From: Jaapia argillacea MUCL 33604
Lineage: Eukaryota > Basidiomycota > Agaricomycetes > Jaapiales > Jaapiaceae
NCBI GenBank assembly: GCA_000697665.1
Contig: KL197755.1
Span: 5,193 to 69,192 of the forward strand
Direction: 5' to 3'
DNA length: 64,000 nt
Positions 46,371 to 59,336 of the stretch are shown here, one piece after another (position 1 is the first letter of the stretch; each line of letters starts with the position of its first letter). A program made the position numbers and the translations under genes. The notes beneath the pieces were generated by a model that saw only the letters and a list, made by a program, of their open reading frames with translations, did no database searches and had not been told where the DNA came from.

Positions 46371-47751
46371 ATGTCTCTCCCAACTCGTAAAATCGGAAAC
46401 ACAGATGTGACTGCCATCGGCTACGGTGCGATGGGTATCGCTGCGTTCTACGGGACGGTAGAATCTGACGAGGAACGTTTCAAGGTACGTCTTTCATCCC
46501 ATGAACTACTCTCTGGTGAAAACTGATATGGTGCGCGGTGGTGTGAACAGGTATTCGATGCCCTCCTCGAGAAAGGTTGCACAAACTGGGACACAGCGAA
46601 CGTCTACGCCGACTCAGAAGAACTCATCGGTAAATGGTACGTCTCGCCCCCCTTCTAACGTTCCCCTATCTCTCAATACTCCCCAAAATAGGTTCAAACG
46701 CACAGGAAAACGAGACCAAATCTTCCTCGCCACCAAATTCGGTATCGTCCGTACAGCAGAGCGAATGGTGGATGGTAGGCCAGAAAATGTACGGACCAGT
46801 ATTGAGAGAAGTTTGCAAAGGTTGCAGACTGATCATGTGGAGCTGTATTATTTACATCGGTGCGTACGATAACTTGGGTTCACAATGTTGTGGTACTGAC
46901 AGGGGTTTGTTCTAGGGCCGACCCGAGCGTCCCTATCGAGACGACCGTTGGCGCCATGGCCGAACTCGTCAAGTACGCACCTCTCCTCCCCATCCAACAA
47001 TCCAAACTTAACCACTCATTACCTTCCAGAGAAGGCAAAGTCAAATACCTCGGTCTCTCGGAAGTCTCAGCTGCGACTCTCCGCCGCGCCCACGCAGTCC
47101 ATCCAATCTCAGCTCTTCAAGTCGAATACTCACCCTTCACCCTCGATATCGAAGATGACGAGAAAGTCGGTTTGTTAAAGACTGCTAGGGAGTTGGGTGT
47201 TACTGTCGTCGCTTATTCTCCTTTGGGGAGAGGTTTGATCACTGGTCAATACGTGCGTCCCCCGTCCCTACTTTCTCTCGATGTTTTTTGGTACGAGGCA
47301 CGAAAACTGTTCATGGTGATGGACAGAAAGGACCAGAAGATTTCGAAGAATCCGATTTCAGACGACACGTAGCCCGTTACTCAAAAGAAAACTTCCCCAA
47401 CATCCTTAAACTGGCCTCCGGCCTAGCAGAAATTGGGAAACGACACGGTGCAACTGCAGGACAAGTGGCTTTAGCTTGGCTATTGGCCCAAGGGGACGAT
47501 GTCATTCCTATTCCTGGGACCAGGAAGATCAAGGTACGTCCCCTCCTACTGGTCTTCCCCGTTAGTGGTGTTGAAAGGGTCGTTTTTAGTATTTGGAAGA
47601 GAACCTCGGGGCGTTGAAAGTGAAGCTTACGCCGGAGGAGATACATGAAGTGAGAGATATCGCTCAGAAAGCTGATGCTGCGCAGGGCGATCGGTACCCA
47701 GCGGCTATGATGCAGTATATCTTTGCTGATACCGCTGCGTTGGAGAAGTAA
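46371..47751 (+). CDS. Aldo/keto reductase 1
   Basis: NAD(P)H-dependent oxidoreductase of the aldo/keto reductase superfamily (TIM barrel, pyridoxal reductase/YakC-like group); substrate unknown. Start [19 protein letters not shown] at 46371, about seven exons with introns of 50-80 nt, stop TAA 47749-47751, about 345 residues. The catalytic tetrad is present: Asp and Tyr in [11 protein letters not shown], Lys in FLATKFG, His in ELYYLHR. Further family blocks: [45 protein letters not shown] and [10 protein letters not shown] (cofactor phosphate-binding end). Its partner at 48044-49476 is a close paralogue in opposite orientation. Confidence 0.92.
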
Positions 47752-48043
47752 CTGGAGGATTCCGTATAGTAAATCAGGAGAAGCATAGTGTTGTAGTGTG
47801 TGTATGCTGGTAGTCACCAAGACATGTACTTTTGAATGTATTCGAGGCGTGGTCTTCAATCAGAAATTCTCGATGACAGTAGTCGGCAGTGTCGACTTGC
47901 AACCCAAAGCGGACGAGAGAAGTCATGGTACAAAAGTATGGCTGCGGACCGTAAATTTTGTAGAATGCGTTATAGCTCCTTAGAACCCATTTCTTCTATC
48001 ATCACACCTCCAATGTGGCAACACTCCCCCTCCACAACCTCCT

Positions 48044-49476
48044 TCACAACTCTGGTGTATCAACGAACATATACTGCATAATAAACGCCGGGTACCTATC
48101 CCCATGCGCGGCATCGGCCTTGGCCGCAATCTCCCTAACTTCTTCAATATCCCGTGATGTGAGTTTGACCTTGATCGCTGCCAAGTTCTCCTCCAGATAC
48201 TAAACACACCACCGTACATCAGGGACAAGGGATCAGAGACGTAAGCAGAGGAGAAAAGACGTACCTTGATCTGCCTGGTCCCAGGAATCGGAATAACATC
48301 ATCCCCTTGGGCTAACAACCAAGCCAGAGCTACTTGACCAGCCGTAGCATCGTGTCTTTTCCCGATCTCCGCCAGTCCGGAAGCAAGTTTGAGGATATTA
48401 GGGAAGTTTTCTGTGGAATAACGATCGATATGTCTACGGAAATCTTCTGCTGGGAAATCTTCTGGTCCTTTCTGCAGAACCAACGTCATCAGGCATGACC
48501 GACTTTCGAAACAAGCACGAGAGGAGGAAGGGAGTCATACATATTGGCCGGTGATCAATCCCCTACCCAATGGCGAGTAAGCCACAACAGTCACACCCAA
48601 CTCCCTTGCGGTTTTCAATAACCCGATCTTGGGATCCTCGATATCGAGAGTGAAAGGTGAGTATTCGACCTGGATGGCTGAGATTGGGTGGACGGCGTGG
48701 GCTCGTCGGAGAGTTTGGGAGGAGATTTCGGAGAGGCCTAAATGGTGGACTTTTCCTTCTCTAAAGGGAACGAAGTAAGATCATGGAAGGTAGATGAAGG
48801 AAATAAAGTGGATTACTTGACGAGTTCGGCCATCGCCGCCACCGTTTTCTACATTCCATGTTACGTTCAGAAAACAGGGGCGTAAATTGGGGTTTGGAAA
48901 GCTTACCTCGATGGGAACTAATGGATCTGCCCTTAATATATGCGCGCAATTATGGTCAGAATCGTCGTAGGCTTGAGAAACGGACAACGCACCGGTGCAA
49001 ATAATACAAGTCGACATAATCGGTCCGTAACTTCGCCAAACTCTCCTCTAAACGAGGTCTGACTTGAGACGGGTCCCCGTTGATGAAGCGTTGGCCTGCA
49101 TCTGACATGGTGAAACCGAATTTGGTAGCAAGAAAGATTTTGGAGCGATTTCCTGTTTTCTTGAACCTACAGCAGCGGGTAGCGTTAGAAGGATTTGATT
49201 GCCAAGGAGGATATGGAGAAGAGGAGAGGACTGACCACTTGCCAATCATCTCTTCAGACTGTCCGTAGACGTTGGCTGTATCCCAGAATGTACATCCTTT
49301 CTCTAGAAGGGCATCAAATATCTGTCACGGACACAGACGTCAGAAATGGATGGACTGGCATGGGCCTCGGAGCGCACCTTGAACCAATCCTCCTCTGCAG
49401 TAGTGGCATACGCCATAGCTCCATACCCAATGGCACTAACCTCAGTGTTGCCGATTTTGCGAGTGGCGGATGTCAT
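48044..49476 (-). CDS. Aldo/keto reductase 2
   Basis: Paralogue of aldo/keto reductase 1, arranged tail to tail with it across 292 bases. Start [19 protein letters not shown] at 49476, exons with introns at matching positions, stop TGA 48044-48046. Catalytic residues: Asp and Tyr in [11 protein letters not shown], Lys in FLATKFGF, His in DLYYLHR. Blocks [46 protein letters not shown] and [10 protein letters not shown] are nearly identical to copy 1, while the first exon and the loop after the Lys ([16 protein letters not shown]) diverge, so substrate preference may differ. Frame looks intact. Confidence 0.9.
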
Positions 49477-50257
49477 GTTGAGATCTTGTAGTTCGTTGTT
49501 GGTGGACAGAAGAGTGCGAGACGATAGCCTTATGTACCACTGTATTACTGCCTTGAGATCGAACCTCGCTTCCTAGTCACCTCAGCCGCCCGGACGCGTC
49601 ATCCGTGCACAACGCCGCGATTGTTCAGGCGCCGACGGAGGATTGCAAAGCAGAGAGTAAGTGAGGCCCACATTTAGAGTAATTCCCGGATGGCCGGCAA
49701 ATGAGCCCTGAATGCACTGCAGCAGGTGTCCGAGTCGCTTGCCGCACGTTCCTTGCGACAGTGGAATTGTGTAGCTGGTGGTTGGTTGCCAGTGATATTG
49801 CGAATTCTGAGAGAAGAAATCTGAAGAGAGATATTCGACGGCTCAGACTCGGAGACAGAACCAAAGGCGGGCAAGCACGAATGATCTTGTGTGCACTGCC
49901 ACTAGGAACTGTTTATTCAAACAATCGGTGCAATTAACCCAAAAATCATCGTTCTCGTGCAAGGGCTCACGAAGAAGAACGAAAATTACGCTCGCTAGAA
50001 CATGTATATCAAATATACAAGGGGTGCACAGATACATAAGACGAAAGGAGGGGTATAGAGGGCCAGTCCATCCAAGCACAACCAACAAAAACGAACAAGG
50101 GAGGAAACCGGCATACAGTAGAGCAGAACAAACCAGACATAGACCAACAGAGTATCTACATATCGGCAACTTGAGAGCTTGAACCTGAGGGGGTGGAGCA
50201 AGGATAGTCGGTATGATAATGGGTATCCGAGGCCTCAACCACATTAATCCCTTACCC
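49477..50257. other. Intergenic, start of duplicated segment 1
   Basis: Promoter side of reductase 2 and 3' flank of F-box gene 1. From about 49880 the sequence is recognisably duplicated at 59616 onward. Confidence 0.5.
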
Positions 50258-52977
50258 TCATGTTCGGCAAGCACTCGGACACGTCTTCCAAAGGAAGCAG
50301 ACACAGTCGTCATCGTTCTGTTCTCCAACGCCTGGCATCGGGTATGTAGTGCTCATCTTCCACGGGATTTTGCACTCCATGCCTGACACAAGCGCAAAGA
50401 TCATCAGCATTTTTGCGACCTTACGGTCGTTAAATGGGTAATAAGAGACTGACTGTATGCTGATATGATTCTCAATCACATACGCCGACCCCCACATACG
50501 CGTGGGTCCCAAACATAGAGTACAAATCCAACGAGCGGGGTGCAATGGAGCGGCTTTGGACGCCTCCGAAATCTTCAATTTCTCAGTCAGGACGGGCGTG
50601 AGGAGGGCAAAATCTGGGGCGTGCTTGTTGAGCGGGAGCTCACGATGGCGCGCAAAGAAGTGTGACATCTATGAGTGAACAACATGTGAGATCTAGAAGA
50701 AACATAGGCGTCTGGCGAGGCACGTACGCAATCCCTCCACCCGAACGTCTCCACTCTAACCAACTGCCCTCCACCGAGCCCGATGTCCTCTGCATCTTCC
50801 TCTTCATCTTCCTTGAAATGCAACGACTCGAATGGTCGACAATGTACGCAAATAAACCTTCCATCCTTCTGGTCCACGTCCCTCGCCGTCATTCTCCTAG
50901 CATCACCACCGACAGCCTCGACCAGACCCTTCGCAACTTCGCTCCCTCGATTCCAAAACACCACAGGTTCTGGAGTTTGTTTGCCGTAAAATATGGGTTG
51001 GCAGCAATGTGAAAGGATTTGGGGGATCGTCATGAGTGGATAAGGAGATGGAGAGTTTGAGGGACAATATAGTCGGGTGCAGTAAAATATTGAGGTCGCT
51101 AACTCCAATCGCGACCCATCCACTTGTGGGATCTGATCGGTCGAAGGGCCCCCATCCTGAGAGTTCGCTTGGGTGCGTTCAGATTCCGCGTCAGGAAGCA
51201 TCTCAACGAGCTCCCGCTCCCTCCTCTCCCTCCATTCCACAATCAACTCACTCATCCTCTCCATCACATTATCAAAACTCTCATTCGACACGTTCACTTC
51301 CGAATCTGATTCAATGATCTCCTTAAACTCCTTCCACTCCATTACCTCCTCTGAGCCCGGTAGATATGCCCATTCTCGATGAGGTATTTGAGAAGTTTGG
51401 TAGTTGCTGTATAATGATCGGACGACATTGGTTCGTAAGGCCAGGATGCCTGCTCTGTGAGCTCGGATGCGCATAGCTTTACGGTCGTTCAGGGTTCGTT
51501 CGAGGCGGGGACACATTAGGGCCCAGCCTGAACAGAGTATAGCATGATGGTTTGGGTTATGACTAGGAGGATAGAAGGGTATCACTCACCGCGTTGAGAT
51601 AGTTCTTTGTGTGTGCCACCGGTATCATACCAGCTCAGTTGGTCGACGTCGACCTTGTCGTGTCCAAGAGCAACGAACCTTGCAAGGATTCTACCAGACA
51701 TGAACACTCGTCAGCGGCGGCAAAGTCATAAACAGGGTCAATGCGCACTCATTTCTCCTGGCATATGACTCCTGCTGCCTCTCCATAACAACCTTCCAAG
51801 AATCGTCGACGCCCCACTTCTCACACACCTTCGCATACTCCACCATACTCGCTACGAACTCCTTCCTCATCTTCTTAAACTCCTCCAACCTCCCTTTTGA
51901 GCCAGCCTTTCGCATATGCACATCTTTGGTAAACGAACCGAGAGTTTGGGCCATGGAGAAGATGTCGGATTCGAGGAAGAATTTCGACGTGTGTTTGTTA
52001 TGAAGTTTGTGGCTCGGAGGATAGACGCGACGGCGAGAGCCGCCCCAACCTGATCCTAGATGATCGAGATAGACAGATCAGGGCGGTGGAATAGAAAGAG
52101 AACGAGAAAAGACTAACTATCGGTGTACGGGATTAGCTCGGTAATGAGAGGGTCGAACTCGGGGTAATTCTTTTCAAAGTTTCCACCATATACTAGACTG
52201 GGAATGTGCCACACCCCATTGTTTTAGAACTAAGGATTCTCCCTCGTAGGATGGAGAACGCGCTTGTCCTTTTTGCAAGCGTTACATAGTCGCCGTCTGA
52301 GAGCAAAGTCGATCTGGAAGACGTTGATTGTGCCGCATAACTATTGCCATAGCATCCGATTAACATCGCGCAAGGGATGATGAGGGCATGTATCATTCCA
52401 TAGACAGGAGATAAACTGACATGACAGCTGTTGGGTCCATAAAGTAGCTGCGCCCATCTGGGCCCTGTGGTATCCTTCGGACACTCAGGAGGATTGCTAG
52501 GCATCTTGGATAGGGAAGTCTTCCATACAGACATGGCGCCCTTAGATAGAAGGGTAGTACGAAGCAGACGTGAAGTGCTCGAGAGAGCCAAAAGGTCTTG
52601 CGGCGTGAGATGGCCGAAGACCTACCAGTATGCCGAGAATACAACGATCAGGGTGACTATCAGCGGCTACAGAGCGGTGGGTCGCACCTCAAAGAGCACG
52701 TCAAGGGGCATGGTTGGGAGGATGCTCAGCTTCCCTTTCGTCGGATCTACCCTTCGCTTTCGCTTTCGCCGCTTCCCGAACTCGTGATCGTGAACCTTTG
52801 TACGTTTGCTCTCTGGAATTAGCCCAACTATAAGTCGGTCTCAGCTCGGAAGTCCGTCTACACGAACGTACGCGGTTGGACCGGAACATCTACCTCAGAA
52901 TCGTCGTCAAAAGCTTCGTCAAGGGAAGTCAAGTTTGGATTCGGCAATTTGCCAGATTGACGGCGAGTTTGTACCAT
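50258..52977 (-). CDS. F-box protein 1 with Cys-pair zinc motif
   Basis: F-box proteins recruit substrates to SCF ubiquitin ligases through Skp1; this is the basidiomycete type with the box near the N-terminus. Start MVQTRRQSGKLPNPN at 52977, a basic patch (KRRKRKRR) after intron 1, F-box at LPTMPLDVLFE|VFGHLTPQDLLALSSTSRLL across an intron, then WKTSLSKMP, and a putative zinc site formed over an intron by SCHLCG and RRRLCNACKKDKR. The middle is a large charged helical region (MERMSELIVEWRERRERELV), followed by a second Cys-rich part (FICVHC; WICTLCLGP) and the family-type end MECKIPWKM...DDDCVCFLWKT. The 3' intron joining YYPFND to RMECK is supported by comparison with copy 2 (synonymous changes, in-frame 3-base indel). 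No frame break was found. Confidence 0.8.
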
Positions 52978-53736
52978 GTTAGACGAAGTACGGCGAGTTC
53001 AGCGGTGAACTGTGGGTTGGTTTGAATGGAGGGGGGGAGCAATCAGAACGATTCATTGAAATTGACAACGTTGTAGCGGGTTCCGAGCCGAGCCATGAAC
53101 GTGTTGGTGTGGCTGTGTGGTGCAGTGGGATTTCCCGACTTACCCAGTTATAATTACAGCTCGTTTCAGAATTATGCGGAAAACTTGAAACTTCGTTTTC
53201 CTCTCAGCCACCAGCAGGACCGTGGGATGAGTCCCAGAACATCTCCCAACAATGTCCCAGGGACCAATACTTGACACATGTCACCAATTTGGGCGACTGT
53301 GGCGGATGAACGCAGAATGGTTCCCGCTGTATACAAGGTGCTTATTGACAAATTTATATCATTCTGAAATACGTAGTCGGTCTCCATGAGTCAGTTCTAC
53401 CATCTGTAGATGCAAAAAATACTCTAAGATGCTCCCGAGTGAAATTGCAGCCCCATTCCTGTCCCAACAGGGTTCGGACAAGTCCGACGTGCCACACGAT
53501 ATCAATCAAAGTCTTGAGACCCAGAGCTTCGGAAAAACGTTGGTTGCAGACTCAGACTCATGAAAGGAGAGAAGAAGAAAACGCAGATTCCGCATAATTA
53601 TGAAAAGTGCTGTAACGTTCACGTTGAGAACATGAGGTCGGAGAGCGCTGCACCATACTAAGCCAAATCATCCTGGTGAAGGGATCGCTTTTCGTCTTCT
53701 GCCCTTTCCTAAATCGCCTGAAGTTATTTTCTAACC
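52978..53736. other. Divergent promoter region of unit 1
   Basis: Separates F-box 1 and GTPase 1. It is 759 bases against 353 in unit 2; the extra sequence (roughly 53160-53560) has no similarity that I can see elsewhere in the window and carries no gene. Confidence 0.5.
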
Positions 53737-56700
53737 ATGTCTCAGGCTGCTGATCAGGAAGTTTCAGACTGCCTGCCTTTGGATGGTCTGGTATCCCAAG
53801 AACTCACCCTTAAAGCACTCAACGATATCGCGGGGAAAACGAAGAGCTGTATTGAGGAGCTGAGTCAAGTTGATGAGGTGCGACGAGACCACTGGGTGGA
53901 CGATCTTCGCAGGTCGGTCATTCTTGCGCATTCTCTTCAACCTGACTCATACATTCCAAAGAATCAGGGAGATCAAAAACAAATCTGTACTAGTTGTAGT
54001 ATGCAGAGGTAAGTCTGAACTGTATGTGCTCTGAATGAAGGCCATTCTTTACTCACATCCGATGGGATGAACAGCTTCTGGCGACGGGAAGTCTACTCTC
54101 ATCAACGCAATTTTGGGAGGTGACTGTGTGAAATTATGGGATGACTGCCCTGCCTGACCACTCCCCGACTCGTTTTCAGACAAGATTGTTCCCACCAGTG
54201 GCCTCGAAGCTTGTACATGCATCGCAACGCAGATCGCTTACCACTCCAAAGGCTTCATCGAAGGGAGAGTTCAGTTTCTTCAAGAATCCGAATGGAGGGA
54301 GGAACTAACTGCTCTCTTGTATGACATTAATGAGTCTGAGAGCACCACTGAACCAAAACCTCCTCAGGGAAATATGGAAAATGCCCCTGTTAATCAGATT
54401 GCGTGGCATAAGGTGACTTCCCACCTTTCTTGGAGTTGCTTGTTCGCGAATGGGACTTCTTTCCCAGATCAAATCAGTTTATCCAGGCATCACCCTTGGG
54501 GACTTGCAGACAATGTCAGTTGATGAAATCCTGAACCTTGACCCAGGTTGGCTTTCGCTAAGCCTATAGCGTAGTTTCTTATGTGATAACTTCTTCATCA
54601 TAGAAACTACACAGCTATTGGGACAGGAGGTGATTGTTACAGGGGACAACCCCACCAATTTTGCTAGAGCCATCAACAAGTACATCAGTTCAACTCAGGG
54701 GAAGCGACAACCAGCTACTTCCCAACTATCCCCCAGCATTCTGGCTGCTGATACGTCAAGTCAGAATTTTCTGCAATTCTCCAGCTCTCGAATCTGGGAC
54801 CGTGCTTGTTGACTTGCCTGGTCTGGGTGATTCAAACGAAGTGCGGAGTAATGTCGCAAGAGAATACTTGAAGAACTGCAATCAGTATTGGGTGGTCACC
54901 AAGATTGACCGCGCCGTGGATAACAAGTTCGCGAAAGGTACTATTGCGATTTGATCCCAGCTTCACGGTTGCTAACGATCTCATCGCCAACGTGCAGATT
55001 TGATCTTGCAATTGAAGAGTAAGTGTCCTTGCTTGTGATTCAGTGGATTGACATCGACTCTGTTGTCTTCAGTGGGTAAGTTAACCCACTGTGGCCTGTC
55101 ACTCCAAGGATCACTATTCAACATCTCATTTACCATCTAACCATTAGACGGAAGGTCAGAAACATTCTGCGACAACCTTCTACATCATCCACATTTGATA
55201 CACCCCCTTCTAGATCTGATCGGATTACTTTTGTTGGTACATTCAGCCTGTGATTTCGCGAACGGCTCACTGATTGGACACCAGTCACAAAGTCCAATGA
55301 TGTTTCCCCAGAAGAGATTAGTTACAGACTCCCCTTCAACGGCGCTGAAGCAGAAATCCTGGAGGAAAAGAGGGTGTTACTGGAGAGGATCGATGAGTTG
55401 CAACTCATGAATGAGGAGATATACAGAGAGATTGTAGTGATAGATATGCAGGCGGCGAGAAACCCCATCGCCTTTGCGCATCACCATATGTGCCACATTG
55501 TTTCTGATTTTCCTTTCTTTGGATTCCTCGACACTCCAATTCAGGGATCTCAGGAAGTCACTGGTTTCCACCAAGACGCCGGTATGCTCCTCAATCCTGA
55601 AGATGAGGGCAATCCGGTCTGTGACCAATCAGATCCCACCATTCCGCCATCATCTTCTAGTGCCAATAGAAAGCGGGAGCTCTGTGGTTTGCTGGCAGAT
55701 ACCAAAGAAGAGTTGAAGTGGTTAACCTTATGCGAGAGTCTCATCACCTGAGTGTATTGGTCAAAGAAACGGTCAGATGTAAGATCTTTTATCTCGGTGG
55801 CTGGAACCGCTTACTTACTGTGATTCAGTTTGTGATTGACACGATCCAGTCCCGGTTCTGTCAAGGTGACTGATGGCTTTCATATTGGTTATTTCATACT
55901 AAGCAATGTTTAGATCTGAATGAGGAAGACTTCGAGGGTAACCAGTTACCCTGTTGGGAGCCAGTCACAACTAATGCCTGTGGCCTTGCAGATTGCACCA
56001 ACATTAGAATCCTGGTGTATGTTGTGGCATCGAGAGACTATCTCATTTTGAAAGGTCAGGAAATTGTTTGGCCGATCTAGTTTCTCACCTCTAGCTCATG
56101 GCAACTCAGAAGATCGCAAGGCTCAACTCACTGCATCAAATCCTGTGACATTCACAGATGAGAGAGACACAGGAATCCCCACTCTTCAAGATCTATGCAG
56201 ATGCTCAATACCCGACATCCGAGGCCGCCTGCTACAGAGCTCCAAGCTAGTATCCTCTGTCATTGAGGATATCCACCGATATCTGGCAGAGTTCCTGTGC
56301 ATTTTGGAGAAAGATCGAAAACGTCTCCATCGTCAATGGAGAACAACAAATGATGTCAGCACCACGACTGCAATGAGGTAGTTTAATCTCATTCCTCCAT
56401 TGAGATCATTTGTCATAGTTATTCACTGATGCCCATATTATTTAGCAAGGAACTTCAACGCAAATTGTCTCAACTGCATGACTCTGATGAGGAGAGTGAC
56501 GATTGCCAAGTTGCACAGACAATGGACTCAAAACAGAAACCGGTCACAAAATCCAAGAGCAACAATGGGCCCGGTTTATCTTCCCGCATTGTTGTGGTAC
56601 TTTTCCTACACATTTCACACGACTTTTTAACAAAAACAATGAGCAGAAACTATCAACACTCACTGATGATTTTATGGATCTGCTTGTCCTTCATTTCGAC

Positions 56701-57722
56701 AAGAATCTAGACGATGATGGGAAGAAAGCCGAGCGTAAGGTATTTTGGATTGCTGTGCCCTGAAGCTGACCCAGGCTGATGGTTATGCTTCAGGCGAAGA
56801 GCGAGGCACACATGCTGCATGACATTATCCTCGAATCACTCTCACACTATAGCCAATACCGTGCCCGTGAGTTAGGAAGTCACTTCGAGAAGTCACCAGT
56901 CCAATGAATTGTATTTTTCAGTGCTCAAACACGATGGTCAATATAAGAAAGACCTGAACCACAAACTCGCCTCCCTTTTCGTGCGCCATATAATGAACTG
57001 TTGGCACGCCGCCTTCCAGTCTGGCATATCCAGGGATTTCTCCAACAAGCTGAAGTCCAAAATTCGGGAAGTCATTGGCGAAGTTATCAAGTCCATTGCA
57101 ATACCAAGCCTCAAGGATCGAGCCAGAACTCATGCAGATGAGATTTGTCAAGATGTAGACTGGATTATCGACGATCTTTTGGTTTCAGCCCTCAAAGGGC
57201 TCAACATTGCGAGAATGGATGCTTCTAGTTCGATTATGCCAGCAATCAAAGCAAAGATGCAACCTGGATACCATGCTGCCTTGTCAATCAAAGGATTGGG
57301 AAGCTTTAGGGCACAAAAAGTGAGGACGTTTGTCACTCAATCTTCACTTCTTGATCCCACTTCACAACCTCTAGGAAAGCATGGCAGAGTTCATTAGTAC
57401 GCCTGAGGGAAAGCTATTTTCTGGACTCGCCGCGCGTCTATTAGACTATCTCTGGATAGCATGTATGAAAATTAGCTTCGCTCTCAAACAAGGGATCCGG
57501 AGACTTGCTCGAAAGGTACACAAGTGAATTCCTGATTAACGTTTGTGAAGCTGATCGATCTCATTCCAGGTGGAATCAAATCTGGCAGACATATGGGAAA
57601 GAAAAGAAGACAATGAAGTGACAAAGAGGAGGCTCGAGGCAATTATGGCCAGTATGCAGGGGAACTTGAGAGAATGGGAATCCACATGGATCGACGAGGA
57701 TACGGTGATGGATTCAAATTAG
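53737..57722 (+). pseudogene. SLIP-GC-like GTPase 1, probably decaying
   Basis: Large dynamin-superfamily-like GTPase related to nuclear GTPase SLIP-GC (NUGGC). Early exons: 53737-53912, 53962-54008, 54075-54119, then a chain of short exons to TAG at 57720-57722 (ends DEDTVMDSN). Recognised parts: P-loop SGDGKSTLINAIL, KIVPTSGLEACTC (switch I), TVLVDLPGLGDSN (G3) and WVVTKIDRAVDNKFAK, then long helical C-terminal regions (GHFEK/KHDGQYKKDLNHKL, FRDF-like KLASLFVRHIMNCW). Lesions: the first Walker-A Gly is Arg (CRASGDGKS; copy 2 has CGASGDGKS); the frame shifts by one base at about 54660-54710, between INKYIS and PAFWLLIRQVRI; and the expected TKTD-type segment after the G domain (about 55100-55250) is not readable. 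A functional gene with sequencing errors remains possible. Confidence 0.65.
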
Positions 57723-57983
57723 ATCGTGCACACTCTTGTTGAGCGGTAGTACTAGTGCACATGTATTTGCTTTTCTATGAGTACAGATAGGTGACAGCAT
57801 ATTTTCCTCCCCAAGGGCCCCAGCCAACATTGACGAGAGAGATATAATGGAAGCAATATGCTGGCTGTAGAACGCTCAGAAACACACGCCAAGCAGATTC
57901 AAGGCCCACAAAACCCTCACGGCATCATAGGGCACGTAATACGGTGAGCCTCATCTTGTCTTGTTGCCCAGCTTCGCCCGTCT
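57723..57983. other. Short convergent 3' interval
   Basis: 3' flanks of GTPase 1 and the F-box/LRR-like gene; nothing else seen. Confidence 0.4.
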
Positions 57984-59336
57984 TCAGACGATCGTGAGTG
58001 CCGGCATCAAGCGAAGGATCTCCTCCCACCCAGGGTCGCCCTCGATGGTAGAAATGTTGGGAAGCAGGTCGGACAAGAATATCGCTACCTCCGCTCGGTT
58101 CAAGATCGGAAGGCCTGTAAGACCGAGATCCAGCAACTGAACTTAAGCTCCTGCAACAGAGGCCACGCAAGTGCCATGGCAGATAGCACAGCATCCACTT
58201 GTTTGAAGTTGTATCCAAAGCGCATTTTGAACACCCGCAGATGCCGAAATATGAAGAGGGGCAAGAAAGCTGATGGATCGAGCATAAAATATCCATCATC
58301 CTTGTCATCCTCCCAGCCTCTACATTCGACGATGAAAGATTCCAGGGAATCATGGTCGATGTGGCCGATATCCTGAAGGAAGGCCAGCATACCTTCGTAA
58401 CTTGAAGGAGTGACGAAGATAAGGTGCAGTGATTGTAGTTTGGATGAATGAAATAATTTGACAGCTCTCATGCAGGTGGCGAAGGTGTAGAATGCGAGAC
58501 GTATGTGTTTTAGCGCCAGGAAGGCGGATTGCGGGATCGTAGGCGAATAATCCTGGAGGCCTGACCATAACTCCACACGCAGAGTCTCCAGATGTGACGA
58601 CTATGGGATCTCGACTGGATCGGCCCAGTTCACAAAGTGGTAGCATTCAACCAAATAGTCTGCTGGGATTGCATGTCCATCAGGCTCAGAATATGCAAGC
58701 CATCGTCGTCTATACGAAGTGACTTCAAGGTCGGACATCGGGTACCAATGGCGTGGATGATAGCGGAGGCTGCAAGCACTTGGGCCTTCCTAATACTCAC
58801 TTGGAGCTCCATTAACGCCGGACACAAGAGCCAATATGCATGATGGAACGTTTCTCGTGGCCACACCAGTGTAAGGTCCGTAGATTCGGCAGCAGGGATA
58901 TAGCAGGACAGCACACGCCGAGATTGCTAAACGTAGTTGGGTCCAATGACACGTTTGAAGTGTTCAGAACCTTGACAAAGGATGCCAAATGACTGAAGCG
59001 AGGCCAGTCTGAAGGAAAGATGGGCCTGCAGAAACTCTGACGAGGAGTTCGGGTCAGTATGACGTCTTGACCCTATGAAAGAGCGGTGAGGGCTGACCAA
59101 CTTGTCCTGATCAAGCTTCCAGAGCGACGAGGGCATGCATTGAATGAGGGGAATTAGGCTGGGTAGCTCTCTCCAAAGGACGACATTGCCACTTGGTAGA
59201 AGGTCTTACATGTCCTGGTCGCAAAACTCAAAGACGTTTGGTTGCCCTTCGGATCGGATGGTTCCACAACTGTGTACTCCAAGATCGAAGTAAGTACTTT
59301 GGGGACTTGCAGACAGGGATGCATACTGGCTGTCAT
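57984..59336 (-). pseudogene. F-box/LRR-like protein with two frameshifts
   Basis: Basidiomycete F-box family with leucine-rich C-terminus. Start MTASMHPCLQVPKVLTSILEY at 59336 and an F-box-like FATRTCKTFYQVAMSS. The expected continuation LWRELPSLIPLIQCMPSSLW is one base out of frame (about 59174-59178). After an intron, FCRPIFPSDWPRFSHLASFV and NLGVCCPAISLLPNLRTLHW read well, then a second one-base shift (about 58850-58858) precedes FHHAYWLLCPALMELQVS. Later parts (PQSAFLALKHIRLAFYTFAT; LLQELKF; EVAIFLSDLLPNISTIEG) reach a stop at 57984. Two independent one-base losses suggest a pseudogene, or uncorrected sequence errors. It lies between the two duplicated units and is not itself duplicated in the window. 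Confidence 0.6.

Larger units (their letters stand above)
49880..54650. repeat. Segmental duplication, copy 1 (F-box + GTPase unit)
   Basis: Colinear with 59616-64000: 3' flank, F-box gene (minus), divergent promoter, start of a GTPase gene (plus). Offset falls from about 9740 to 9360 bases along the segment, mostly because the divergent intergenic part is about 400 bases longer here. The copy 2 match is cut by the window end, so the true right edge is unknown. Confidence 0.85.
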
